Shown here in pieces: positions 22,781-33,488 of a stretch of DNA of 64,000 nucleotides (the first letter of the stretch is position 1; every line of letters starts with the position of its first letter). The notes under the pieces are model-generated. The model was not told the DNA's origin. It searched no databases and saw nothing but the letters and a program-made list of their open reading frames with translations. The translations under genes were made by a program, and so were the position numbers. The DNA is from Coptis chinensis (taxonomy: Eukaryota > Streptophyta > Magnoliopsida > Ranunculales > Ranunculaceae), in contig CM027377.1 in assembly GCA_015680905.1 (NCBI GenBank), positions 10,564,501-10,628,500 of the forward strand, written 5' to 3'.

Positions 22781-22924
22781 TTCTGGTTGGTACTTACCAT
22801 ATCAATAAATTAATTGTTTCGTTTTCTAGTTTTCATGGTTCATTGGAAAATGTCATCATACATCTTTTCATGTTTGTTCAACATATCAATGCTTAATAAA
22901 AGTTCGTTTGTTAGCATTTATTTC

Positions 22925-23328
22925 GATCATCGCTTCAAAGTCATGGAGTTTGCGTTTGCGATACCAAACTCTGTGCATTCAAAGTCATAAAGTTTGTGTT
23001 TGCGATACTAAACTTTGTGCATTCAAAGTCATGAAATTTGCGTTTGCGATACCAAACTCTGTGCATTCAAAGTCATGGAGTTTGCATTTGCGATACCAAA
23101 CTCTGTGCATTCAAAGTCATGGAGTTTGCGTTTGCGATACCAAACTCTGTGCATTCAAAGTCATGGAGTTTGCGTTTGCGATACCAAACTATGTGCATTC
23201 AAAGTCATGGAGTTTGTGTTTGCGATACCAAACTATGTGCATTCAAAGTCATGGAGTTTGCATTTGCGATACCAAACTCTGTGCATTCAAAGACATGAAG
23301 TTTGCGTTTGCGATACCAAACTCTTATT
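22925..23328 (+). repeat. nine-copy 44-bp tandem repeat
   Basis: Unit GTGCATTCAAAGTCATGGAG plus TTTGCGTTTGCGATACCAAACTCT, 44 bp, about nine copies with a few substitutions, between the pol end and the 3' LTR. Because 44 leaves remainder 2 on division by 3, successive copies use successive frames, and all three plus-strand frames are open across the array. The encoded runs are therefore a by-product of the repeat. Confidence 0.95.
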
Positions 23329-23385
23329 TCAGTAACTTTCTTATTTACCAAATCGAATAAATTCCATCTGGCAAAGAGGGGGCAA

Positions 23386-23886
23386 TGTATGTACCACCAT
23401 ATTAGTACCCTTACTAATGGATTCCATTGGGGTCTTTATATTAAGTCTAAAAGACCGATCCTTGGTTACCTGGATGGCTCACAGTTCCAATTAGCCACTT
23501 GGACGGCTCACAATCCACTTAGCCACCTGGACGGCTCATAGTTCCAGTTAGCCATTTGGACGGCTCACAGTTCTAGTTAGCCACTTGGATGACTCACATG
23601 TTAAGTTAGACATCTGGACGGCCCACAGGTCCAGTCAATCACCTGAGCCGGTCACATGTTCAGTTAACCAGTCCTATCTAGTGAGAGTCCTTGTGCTCTC
23701 AGAACTCTTATTTTCTATTTCTATAAATAGGACTCTTTACTTAACAAAGAACTACGTTTTTGGAGACTTGATTCTAGAAACATATTCTGGATACGTAGGC
23801 AACCATTAAAGGCACAGTCTCACTCTTTATACAATATCTTCCCTTGCAGATTCAATAGAGTGTCTGAGTAAATTCTTACCCAAACA
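23386..23886 (+). repeat. Tat 3' LTR (501 bp)
   Basis: Preceded by the polypurine tract GCAAAGAGGGGGCAA (23371-23385). Starts TGTATGTACC and ends CTTACCCAAACA, followed by the target duplication ATAAT. Contains the same degenerate 32-bp U3 repeats and a TATA box (CTATAAATAGG) near 23722. Confidence 0.93.
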
Positions 23887-23891
23887 ATAAT

Positions 23892-24090
23892 CACTAAGAC
23901 TAAAATAATTAGACTAAGATAATAATTAGACTAAGACTAAGATGTAAATAATAATTAAACTAAGATAATTAAACTAAGACTAAGATGGAAATATCATTAA
24001 ACTAAGATAATTAGACTAAGACTAAGATGGAAATAATTAGACTAAAACTAAGATAATCAATAATTGACAAATTGATGAAATTGTAATTAC
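23892..24090 (-). other. remaining ORF1 intron, simple repeats
   Basis: Repeats of AAGATAATTAGACTAAGACT fill about 150 bp. With 10117-10153 this is what is left of the ORF1 intron outside the gypsy element: about 236 bp before insertion. Confidence 0.7.
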
Positions 24091-24414
24091 CCGGCTTTGT
24101 ATTATTGTACCACTTGCATGTCGAGCCTCCACCGCATTCACAATTGCAACAAACTTGTTCATTATTTTCGAAATATATTTCCATCTACCGCAAATTGAAT
24201 CGGAAGACCTGTCCGACCCACGTGTTTGATTAAACTCGTTTGTTACATGATTCCAAAACCCTTTTACATTTTGGAAATCACCAACAATAGAGTCTTCACT
24301 AATTTTTATCCAAGCAAGACATAGAACTTGATCTTCGAATATGCTAAAGTGAGTTTTTTCTTTTGCTTGAGTGCTACCACTTACTTGAGTTGTTTGAGAT
24401 GCTTGAGATGCCAT
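24091..24414 (-). CDS. Harbinger ORF1, exon 1 (Myb/SANT-like domain)
   Basis: Minus-strand exon starting at ATG (24412-24414), MASQASQTTQVSGS. The domain reads FSIFEDQVLCLAWIKISED, then GDFQNVKGFWNHVTNEFNQ and SSDSICGRWKYISKIMNKFV, the trihelical Myb/SANT-like pattern with spaced Trp residues found in Harbinger ORF1 and related plant proteins. It ends IIQSR in phase 0 with donor GTAATT (24090 downward). The chosen ATG is the first after an A/T-rich leader with an in-frame poly-Phe run that is unlikely to be translated. Exon 1 gives 108 residues and exon 2 gives 163. No stop or shift is seen, so this is the only element protein in the nest that could still be made, if the 14-kb intron is spliced. 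Confidence 0.8.
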
Positions 24415-24580
24415 TTGATATATTTTTTTTGAAGAACTGATTTTGAAGAAGAAGAAATATGATTGTTGGAAGTGTGAGTTGAAATGGAACAAATGTTGTA
24501 TATATACCAAAGTTTTTATTTTTGACCATTTTTTACCGTTATGACTTTCTGACCGTTGGTAAACTAGCCGTTAGGACTCC

Positions 24581-24686
24581 GGACGAGATGTTTGATTCCA
24601 TCTGGAAAAAAAGAAATATAGTGACACATGATGTTGGATTCCGTCTGATGAGTTTTGTACTCTAGACGGAATCCAACATCCCGTCC
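24581..24686 (+). repeat. right subterminal palindromes (Harbinger)
   Basis: Three diverged copies of the AGACGGAAT...CCCGTCT palindrome: 24581-24603, 24624-24646 and 24664-24686. They mirror the left set at 4034-4136. Confidence 0.65.
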
Positions 24687-24749
24687 GAAGTTCACAACTC
24701 AGCCACTATCTCGGTTGAAGGTTACACTTTCGTTTTGACTTGGAAAAAT

Positions 24750-24840
24750 AGTCACTACCATATTCACCTTTGCATTGGGCAAAGGTTTTGAACAAAAAAG
24801 AGGTGAATAAAGTCACATTCCCACCATATCCACATACTAT
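24750..24840 (-). repeat. Harbinger right terminal inverted repeat region
   Basis: TTCACCTTTGCATTGGGC is an exact inverted match to the left end. The outer block with AGGTGAATAAAGTCACATTC matches the left outer block with substitutions. The end lies near 24825-24840. Confidence 0.6.
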
Positions 24841-24999
24841 GAGTATTGTATTTTACAAGACCAAAGTGTGTAAAAAGTGCACGTGTGATTTGTCTTTTAT
24901 AATAATAAGAATTTCGAATATCGGCATATCGTCAAAACCGATATTTCAATGTTTTCTGCTAAAACCTCCGTCAGTTTTTAGGGGGATTTAGTTTTATTA

Positions 25000-25458
25000 T
25001 ACTTGGTTTCTCCAATGGGGGTGTAAAATTACACCTTTTCCCCCAGGCTTTTTTAAAGGTGCCATTGTGGATTTTTTAACTCTAATTGTATAGGAATTGT
25101 ATAAAATTATAAATATCTACACTGGATATGGAATGGAAGAGGAATGTAAAAAAATAGATTTTAAATGGTATGTGTTTTAATTTAAATTGACGCCACACGT
25201 CGGGAAAGCGTCCGGAAAAAAATTACTTTAGAATTAGAAAGGGGCGTTTTTCAAATGACGTCCGAATAATTATTTCATTGTTGACGTCGAGTGTAAGTTA
25301 GTAGTAAGTTTTTATTTATCTAATAGCGAGAGGGGAATTCCACCTCTCTTTAGCTAATATACTATTACCTACATAAGATAACACCCCCCACAGAACCTTT
25401 TATATTTGGAGTGTAAAAAAACACTCTATTTCTTTACACTCCCCATTGGAGATGCCCT
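25000..25458 (+). mobile_element. MITE, Tourist/Harbinger-like
   Basis: CTCCAATGGGGGTGTAAAA at about 25010 is inverted at 25433-25457 as TTTACACTCCCCATTGGAG followed by ATGCCC. Inside there is no ORF. A TTA follows the right end at 25458-25460, and TTA also precedes the left end at about 24997, so a 3-bp duplication is possible though the left terminus is diverged. Confidence 0.6.
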
Positions 25459-25460
25459 TA

Positions 25461-26429
25461 TACTTGAAATGTTTTATGTTTTCTGTTTTCTGCTATGAGC
25501 TTTGGTTATTAACTTTTCTTCCCCAATATGATTTTTTTGAAAGTTAAATCATTAACCCGGATAATCAGTTTCATTCCTTTTTTCCCTACATATGTCATAT
25601 GTCTATTTTGGATGATGTCCCTTGTTATTCTTTGGTACAAATTATGACATCTAAAACATGACATTCTATTGACTGCGCAAAGTTTTCCATCAACTTATTG
25701 GTGCTTGGAACGCAGACCAAATTTTAATACTTATAGTTTCAATCCCACCTCTTGCTTTACAGTAAGCAGGACACCCTACATTACAAAAGATTGAAGCCCT
25801 TTAATGGTCAAAGTCCCAGAAGGACAATTGGAGAGAAATTCCTTGATGTCAAGAATAATTTGGTACACATATCTTTCTTCATTATAAAAGTGCCCACCTT
25901 TTTGCTTCCTCCTATAAAGCCTTTCGCCTTTGGAATGCGCTCTATCGGCGACTTAGCCTTCAAGGAGGGAGGATGAACGGTAGGAGTATTGCCTGGGGAT
26001 TTTGAGATGCTATGAGGAGGGGCGTGGCTTATGAAAGTAAGATAAAAAGGATAATAAAATGTAGAGAATTTTACCTTTTTTTTAAAAAAAACCGTAAGTC
26101 GAAACAAATGACTGCTTGTCCCTAGTAGTTCTGTTTTAACAAACGATGTTTTGTACATGAAAAAATTGCACCCTTAATTTCGAAAGCAATTTATAGTGGT
26201 TTCTTGTCCCTAGAAGATTGTATCGCCTTTGTCCAGCCAAGTCCCATATCTTTTTTTTGTAGTGGTATGTGTGTGAACAACATTCCAAACACTTACTGGT
26301 TCAAGTGCTTTTCCTTTTTTATTTTAATTTCTAAATGGCATTGCATAACTTTTTTAATACAGGAACTTAATTTCCATCTGCGAATCTATCATTGCAAACA
26401 ATTTATTATGACTTGCTTGTATTTGGCAG
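25461..26429 (+). other. no gene recognised; upstream intron of RH10 remnant
   Basis: AT-rich DNA with no recognisable exon. The helicase motifs expected 5' of 26430 (Q motif, Walker A, Ia, Ib) are not present here in any frame. The last part ends in a normal acceptor (TTTGGCAG). Confidence 0.5.
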
Positions 26430-28042
26430 GTCTTGGATGAGGCAGATAGATTATTGAATGAGGAATTTGAGGAATCAATTGATAACATTTTGAAGGCCAT
26501 TCCCAGAGAGTGAAAGACATATTTATTTTCTGCTACCATGACAAAAAAGGTAAGATGTACATGTCTTGACAAGTTTTCCTGTTTTCTATCTGCAATGCTC
26601 TAATTCTTGTAATGACAAAGGGAACCCTTGAGTTCATAGTTTCAAGCTTTGTGACTATGGTTTTTAATTATTATTTTTAATGTCTTTGGGTAACAACCAT
26701 CAGCTTTCACTAATCTGTTACCTTGTGTTTCTAGGTCCGCAAACTACAAAGGGCACGTCTGCGAAATCCTGTGAAGGTGTGTTCTCTTTCTACCGTATTA
26801 TTTTACGTATCTGTTTGTGTTCTTTATGGTTGAGGAGTTTGTGTATCTTTGCACAACTAGTGCTTGGTGTTGCACTATCTGCATAATTGTATCAGTTACA
26901 GTCTAATTCTCAGTTTTTCTGGTTTATTCAGATCGAGGCAGCTTCTAAATATTCCACTGTTGACACTCTGAAGCAGCAGTATCGCTCTGTTCCTGCGAAG
27001 TACAAGGTTTTCTTCTTTCCACTATATTTTGCAGGATCTTGGGTTAATTGGGCATTAAAAGCTGTGTACTGAGCCAATTATTGAGAATTAACTTGGTTTG
27101 GGGCTTGTGATTTTCAGTGTGATCCCAACCCAAAGTATTCATTGTCACATATCCCAGAAACTGTATTCTTCTGTGCTAACCTCTATTTAATTTAAAATCA
27201 CACGCAGGACTGCTACCTTGTATTTATTTTAAGCGATATACCTGGAAGTACATCAATGGTGTTTACTCGCACTTGTGAGTCAACGCGTCTTCTGGCTTTG
27301 ATTCTTCGAAACTTGGGATTCAGTGCCATCCCAATTAGTGGTCAAATGAGTCAGGTACTCTATAATTTCTATGCACAAATTTGGTCGGTGTCCTTGGTGG
27401 TGCATATTCTTTTCAAAACCATTATTTAGGTCGTGCCAAGTTTTACATCATATTCTTTTTTTTTTTTCAATTTTGGTGTGTGTGTGTGTTTTGACATTTA
27501 AATTGCCATTTACCATCCGATGTTGGCGTATTATCTATTTATGGATGTATATGTACTCTTGCGCTCTGAAGCACGGATACTTCTATATGGGTGAAGTATC
27601 CGTGTCCGATCGACGATCCCCGACGGATACGCCCGGATCGCCGGATAATGGTCGGATCGCATAATTTGGAGTATCTGATTTTTTAATTAATTTTTTATTT
27701 TCCGATACGTGGGGGATACGTGGCAGATACGCGGGAATAGTAATCTCACAAATTTTTTTTGGAACTTCAACAAAAAAAAAAAAAAGGAAATAAAATCCAA
27801 GATAAGAAGAGATGCAAGAGAATAAAGATGAAGTGAATTAAGATGTAGAAAATGACTTAGTTGAAGTTGGACAACTTGATTGACAAATCCATTGTATTGT
27901 TTTGAACTTTTGTTGGCATTTGGCATTTGCTTATACAAAGTTTGTTGCTTAATGTGTTTGAATTACATTTATACAAAGAATTGCCATTTTAATTTGTTTG
28001 AATTGGTCATTTTATATATATAATTATATATTTTAATTTATA

Positions 28043-28093
<51 letters not shown>

Positions 28094-29672
28094 CAAACGT
28101 ATCCATGACGTATCCGTATCCTATATTTTTGAAAAATGTCGTGTCCGGTCATGTCCGTGTCGTATCCGTGTCGCGTATCCGTATCCGTGCTTCCTAGCTC
28201 TTGCGCCCCCCTCTCCCACACACATTCTTTTAAAGTGATAATGTGTTAAAAACCAGTATAACATGGTGTGCATAACGTCAAAAGTTTACGTAACATGGAA
28301 TTTTTATATTCAATACCTCTTCTGTTCATATTGTTATCTGGAACATTTGACAGGCAAAGAGACTTGGGGCCTTAAACAAGTTCAAGGCAGGGGAGTGTCC
28401 CATTCTTATCTGCACTGATGTTGCGAGTCGAGGGCTTGATATTCCTTCTGTAGACATGGTTATCAATTATGATATTCCGGCCAATTCTAAGGTGAGTTCA
28501 TTGATATCAGGGTTTTTGACATTAGGATAGTTTGGCAATTAGGAGTAGGGCAACAAGTATAAAGTCTCAAGATCCTTCGTTTGACCTAGTTCCTGGAGTG
28601 TTTTTCGTGCACTTCTGCTACTTGCGTGGTTTGCATATAGTGAATGGCCTTAATACCAGATGAAGATTGGCACTTTAAAAGGCCAACCTGCAAAACCTGC
28701 CTCTGATAAACACAGGATGTCTTGCTTCGTATTACTTGCACATTCTTGCTCTTTATCTTTAGTTAGCAATCCGCGCCTCAAATACTTTGATGTTCCTATT
28801 TCTGCTAATCTCTCAAAGTGTGTTTCAGGATTATATTCACCGAGTGGGTAGAACTGCTCGTGCAGGGCGATCTGGAGTTGCTATTTCACTAGTAAATCAA
28901 TATGAGTTGGAGTGGTATATCCAGATAGAGAAGCTTATCGGTATGCATGACTGTCTTTATATGTGGAGAATCACATTTCACCCAGAAGCTGTTTTGATTA
29001 TACTGATCACTAAAGCATATTCTGTTACATGTCATTTTGTTTCAGGAAAAAAGCTTCCCGAGTTTCCTGCTCAAGAGGAGGAAGTTCTATTTTTCTCGGA
29101 GCGTGTGGCACAGGCCAAAAGGCTGGCTCTAACGGTATTACTGTCGTTATCATCATTTATTTAAGTGTTTTTTTTATTCTCTTCGTAGTTAGTGGGAAAG
29201 TATAAATCAGTTCCAACATTGAACTAGAAATAGAACTAGAAATAACCAATGTCGTAATGAAAACCCAATGATTTAATGAACAGTTCTTGTTGATTGTGAA
29301 TTCTAACGAGCTACATCTTAGGGTTCAGATCTGTTGATAGTGTCACCAGATTTAGTTCTTGAAAATTTGTTGAGCCTGCTGGAGTATCTTTCAACACCAT
29401 TCTAGGAGTGCCCCAATGGTTGTTAAGTCTCGTTTGGAAATGCATGCGTCAATGAGTGATCCTCACTACTCTGCACAAATTATTTTTGAACTTTTTTAGT
29501 TACAACCAATAATGATTTGAATTGATGATATTTGCAGAAAGTCAAAGAGCAAGGGAACAAAAGAAAAAGAAGAGGGGGTGATGATGATGGCGAAGAGGAT
29601 GCTGACACATATGCAAGTCTGAAGCGTGGGAACTCTTCGAAGAAGTCGTCATCAAAGAAGCCGAGGAGGTGA
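26430..29672 (+). pseudogene. RH10: DEAD-box RNA helicase RH10 (Rrp3/DDX47 type), 3' portion
   Basis: ATP-dependent RNA helicase family needed for 18S rRNA maturation in the nucleolus. Eight exons with normal GT-AG introns: 26430-26549, 26735-26776, 26932-27006, 27208-27354, 28354-28491, 28829-28940, 29046-29134 and 29538-29672. Motifs in order are VLDEADRLLNEEF (II), YLFSATMT (III), [14 protein letters not shown] (IV), [16 protein letters not shown] (V) and [14 protein letters not shown] (VI), then a basic, Lys/Ser-rich tail ending SKKPRR. About 285 residues are covered, roughly the last 60% of the family's usual length. The Q motif, Walker A, Ia and Ib are missing. A TGA at 26511-26513 falls where relatives have Arg (CGA to TGA would explain it). 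All splice sites and other codons look sound, so inactivation is probably recent or the copy is a partial duplication. Confidence 0.88.
27564..28197 (+). mobile_element. hAT MITE in an RH10 intron
   Basis: 8-bp target duplication CTCTTGCG at 27556-27563 and 28198-28205. Left end CTCTGAAGCACGGATAC and right end GTATCCGTGCTTCCTAG are inverted. GTATCCG-type motifs repeat near both ends. The middle contains a TA run (about 28045-28089). There is no coding sequence. Confidence 0.88.
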
Positions 29673-30656
29673 TGGTTTTGTACGAGTTCATGCGGTTTTG
29701 GTAGGATTTGAAATTGTTTGTTTGTTTACTAGTGTTCAAAAGATATTTACTTGTGGTTGTATTTATATCAGAACAAATGTAAGTGCATCTTGTTGATATA
29801 AATTCTTAAATTATAACTGTGGATTGGTTGTTGATTCCGTAGCAGCTAATGATTAATTGTTCTGTTTGAAGATGTCGAGCATGTGTTGTTTGAACTTTGA
29901 AAATGCAGGTGTTTACCATGGAAACGTTAAGGTGTGTTTTTAAGGTTGCAAGGGCAATTGAAGCTCATATGCGTAATTAATTGATTAGCAAAAGGTAATG
30001 ATATGCAAACCTACAAGGTACACCGTGCACTTGATACCATTGCTACAAGGGAACATATTTCAAAGTATGGCTGGATATGTGGTTATTTGCAGTGGCTTAA
30101 CTCTTCAATTGGAAGATCACACTTAAAGAGTATACGTCACCTGCTGCGTTTCACCAATCGTGCAGCCATAGACTCCCTTTAAAAAATGCTAATAACTTTT
30201 GGCAAGTAGTGAGACATCCTCTTGTAGCAACATGGGTTGATCTGCAATTCACTACTTAAGAGGGTAAAAGCAGTACAGAAATCAAGGCGAATTTCAATTT
30301 CGACACAGTAAATGCAATACAGAAATCAAGGCGAATTTCAATTTCGACAATGCAGTAAATGCAAAAAGAAATGTCTCTGTTAGACAGCTACTCTCGTCAC
30401 GCTTTTTTGTATCCCTATAGGACTATACCTTTCTTTCCCTTGTTTCTTGAGGGTGTGTGCTTTCTCTGAAAATTAGGTTATAATACAATACAATATAAGT
30501 TATCTTTCTGTTCGTCCTTTTTAGCATTATATTCCCATAAAGAAAACTCTTCTTTGATATGAAGATGACACGCAACTTGGAAAGTTTTCTAAAAGGAAAT
30601 AATTTTTGAAAGGACCTTAATGATCAATTTAACGACTACTTCATTTACTACATCAT
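29673..30656 (+). other. RH10 3' flank and intergenic DNA
   Basis: About 150 bp of probable 3' UTR, then unassigned AT-rich DNA. At about 30270-30355 a tandem duplication occurs: ACAGAAATCAAGGCGAATTT is repeated about 48 bp apart. No gene was seen. Confidence 0.5.
30405..30655 (+). repeat. diverged direct repeat, copy 1
   Basis: Shares blocks in the same order with 37245-37515: CTTTCTTTCCCTTGTTT, CTTTGATATGAAGATGA and AAAGTTTTCT. Between the two copies lie the copia fragment and the Helitron-like insertion. Confidence 0.55.
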
Positions 30657-31029
30657 CCAGTAGTATCAAGATCAAGTGCTGAAGCTGAATATAGAGGTAT
30701 GGCATATAGGGTATGTGAGTTGTTGTGGTTGAGAAATTTGTTGAAGGACTTAGGTTTTAAACCAAAAGTGAAAATGAATATGTATTGTCACAATACATCA
30801 GCTATAGAAATAGCTCATAATCCTGTTAAACATGATCGAACAAAGCATGCGGAGATTGATAGACATTTTATCAAAGAGAAACTTGAAGCTGGAATTATTA
30901 CTTTTCCATTTGTAAAGTTTGAAGACCAACTAGCAGATGTCCTTACTAAAGCAGTGGCTAGCAAGGTGTTTATTGACTCTCTTGTCAAGTTGGGCACGTG
31001 CGATATCCACGCACCAACTTGAGGGAGGG
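30657..31029 (+). pseudogene. second copia fragment, RNase H end
   Basis: Begins abruptly at CCAGTAGTATCAAG, corresponding to 2251 in the first copy, and reads SRSSAEAEYRGMAYRVCELL through ADVLTKAVASKVFIDSL to the stop, then the polypurine tract GAGGGAGGG. About 97% identical by eye to 2251-2623. RT and everything upstream are missing, and the remaining frame (from 30699) is open. Substitutions such as CDNTS to CHNTS affect a conserved RNase H Asp. Confidence 0.9.
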
Positions 31030-31158
31030 TGTTGGAATATTTATTACTTTATTTAGTATTAGCAAGTATCTTGTAATCTTAGTAAGTGTATTATTTTTTC
31101 CTAGATATGTGAATCTAGGAGATCTTCTGTATTCATGGAGCTTCTTCTTGTATATATA
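31030..31158 (+). repeat. copia LTR, first part (split LTR)
   Basis: TGTTGGAATATTTATTAC through CTTGTATATATA, aligned with 2624-2752 of the first LTR. The remaining 52 bp of the LTR are found at 37086-37137, so 31159-37085 is an insertion. Confidence 0.88.
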
Positions 31159-32648
31159 CTAGTTAATGCTCGTGCCTTCGGCACTGATTCCATAAAGAAG
31201 CATCATCGACAATGTCATTTAAAATTCCACATGCATTTATTATTTATTGTGATGGAAAAAAAAAATTGATAATCGCAAGATGTACATGTTTTCGTATATG
31301 CAAATATGCCATTCATCTCTTCAAGAACTGGTTGTAAGTGCTGGACATGACAACGATAAATATCAAATATTATTCAACCATTTTTTGAACCATGTGATTA
31401 GCAATTTAGTATTGATTTTTAGGGAAAAAGAAATGTCATTGTGACCAAACTATTTAACAATTACTATGACTACATTTACACATTAACTATAAATCAATTA
31501 CTATGACGACTATTTGATACAATTTCATTCAAAAAGTGACTATTAAAAACTTTATACAATGCTTCTCAAAAGTAGGGCACAATGTGATTATACCATGATA
31601 CCAATTAAGTTAGCATCATGGCCTAGGCAGACTATCCTAGCACCTCCATGACCTGGGTTACATAGAACTTTGATTTCAATTTGTTAAGGCGGACGCCGTG
31701 AAAGTTCCATTGTTCTTTGAAGCATCCCAGTTCCACATGTTATACCAACACCATTCAAAGATTCACGTTCCGATGTTGAGCTCTGCAAATCTCCTATCAT
31801 AAGCTTACCTATGATTCACATATCGTTTATTACTATCACTCCGAGCTTAGCTTGAACATAAACTGTCTTAAAAAACTGATAAGTTGCTAACTTACCAAAT
31901 GTGCACCAAGAGGTGAAGAACTTTTGCGAACAAAAAAAACCATGAGGTTTTCCATCTAAGCAGGCCTATTTGTATGAAGAATTCCAAGTTTTGGTCGCAG
32001 CTGGAATCTCTTGTACATTATAATTTATTAGTCCTCAGGATGCTGATTAAAAACCATTAAAGCATTATAATTGAAAAAAAAAAGAATACCCAAGACAGTG
32101 CATACAAGAAATTCATTGACACATAATTTTTCAAAAATTCTAATTTCATTAATGCAACACTAATAATGTATGTTATACAGAAAACCTACTAAGGATGGTG
32201 TTTAATATTTACCGTTCAACTATAAAAAATCCAAATAATGGTAAGATAATACACAGAGACAGTCAAGGCTGACGAAGCAGTTCCTACATACCTTCAAATA
32301 CTTCAAAGTTCAAATAGTTGCAATTGAAAGACTCACAAATCGGCTATATGGATGGTCCTTAACCACATTGCACAGACTCACAAATGGGTGATTAATTTTT
32401 TTGGAGAATATCCCAACTGACATACAGTAGGTAGGATCGGGGATTGAATCGAATAGCGAATAAATCATCATCTCGAGATCAAAACTCCCTAAAATAAATG
32501 TTAAAATAGAGAAGATAGTAGAGTAGTCATGAAGAATATAATTACCTGGGATTTGGTATTGCACAGGTTGTGATTGGTGAGCCACATAAAACTATGATCA
32601 TTTCAAGAAGCAGCATAACCAATACTAAAAGAAGCAATGTGTTATATA

Positions 32649-33488
32649 CTTAGTCACCAGAACGTTGAGCGGGAGCGAGAGCGAGAGCGGAAGCGGGAGC
32701 GTAAGAGCGCCTAACTTGAAAAGCTCTGTGTTTCAGAGCGCCTTGAGAGCGGCGTATATAACATATAAATAATACACATATTTGTAAAACAAAGTAGTAA
32801 AAAAAATTATTCAAACAAAATAAAACTTAGATATTTAAAATAAAATGAAATATAGTTACAAAAAAAGAAAATAAACATATAATTTAATCTTAAAAGTGTG
32901 GATGGGCAATTGGGCACATTAGTTAAGGATGCCATGTTGTATGTTACCAATCAAAAATAATTGTATTGAAACTTAAAAGGCAATATCCAAAACCAGAAAC
33001 CAAAACATAGTCCACTGAAACCAAAATAACTTTCTAAACCATTCTTTTAGCTCAAACCATTTCTTAACCATTAAACAATTTCGTCTTTGATTTGTTTATC
33101 AAATCATTCTATGAAAGGATTTAACTCAAAGTCATTCACAGTTTCAAGGACCTACAACTCTGTCAAAGCTTGAATTTTAGTTTTATGTGAAATCTATCTA
33201 CCTTAAAACAATGGGGTTCATGTTTTTCTTTTTCCCTGGTAATCAACAAATTCTATTTCATTTCTTTTATCCTTTGTGTTGAATCCATCATTTCAAGACT
33301 GCATAGACATGTTTGTGGAGGAAATTTGACACAGTTTTGCACTAAAATAGAGAGCGCGGTTTTGGAAATTACGGAGCGCGGTTTTGCAAATTACGGAGCG
33401 CGGTTTTATGGAGGTTTTGCTCTTAGAGCGCGAGAGCGCGGTTTGAGATCGGGAGCGAGGGGGGTAGTGCACGGTTTGTGTGACTAAG
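32649..33488 (+). mobile_element. hAT-like element with GAGCG-rich ends
   Basis: Ends CTTAGTCAC and GTGACTAAG are inverted. The flanking GTTATATA is duplicated (32641-32648 and 33489-33496), 8 bp, or 9 bp if the next base is counted, which leaves MULE as an alternative. Both subterminal regions are dense in GAGCG or GAGCGCGG motifs (32668-32755 and 33350-33460). No ORF is present. It lies inside the Helitron-like insertion. Confidence 0.75.

Larger units (their letters stand above)
10154..23886 (+). mobile_element. Ty3/gypsy retrotransposon, Tat lineage
   Basis: Complete but inactive. Its two LTRs are both 501 bp once the insertion in the 5' copy is removed (10154-10567 plus 16244-16330; 23386-23886). 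It has TG...CA ends and a 5-bp target duplication ATAAT at 10149-10153 and 23887-23891. By hand count the LTRs differ at about 28 of 501 positions, so the insertion is not recent. Pol order is protease, RT, RNase H, a second archaeal-type RNase H, integrase. The additional RNase H is the mark of the Tat lineage. All domains are broken by stops or frameshifts. The element sits in the intron of the Harbinger ORF1, on the opposite strand to that gene. Confidence 0.93.
3920..24840 (+). mobile_element. PIF/Harbinger DNA transposon (nest host)
   Basis: Three independent signs identify the superfamily. There is a Harbinger DDE transposase remnant on the plus strand (7547-8847). There is a Myb/SANT-like ORF1 on the minus strand (exons 24091-24414 and 9625-10116). 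The ends are inverted: GCCCAATGCAAAGGTGAA at about 4012-4029 is the exact reverse complement of TTCACCTTTGCATTGGGC near 24760-24777, and a second block with TATTCACCTC lies outside it on both sides. Palindromic subterminal motifs occur at both ends. Exact termini and the expected 3-bp TWA duplication could not be fixed, so the limits are approximate. Without its nested gypsy element it would be about 7.2 kb. It also carries a plant mobile domain gene. Confidence 0.75.

Noticed and set aside
22908..23360. 150-residue repeat-protein ORF and its two overlapping companions
   Set aside because: All three frames are open only because a 44-bp stop-free unit is repeated; there is no codon bias or start context.
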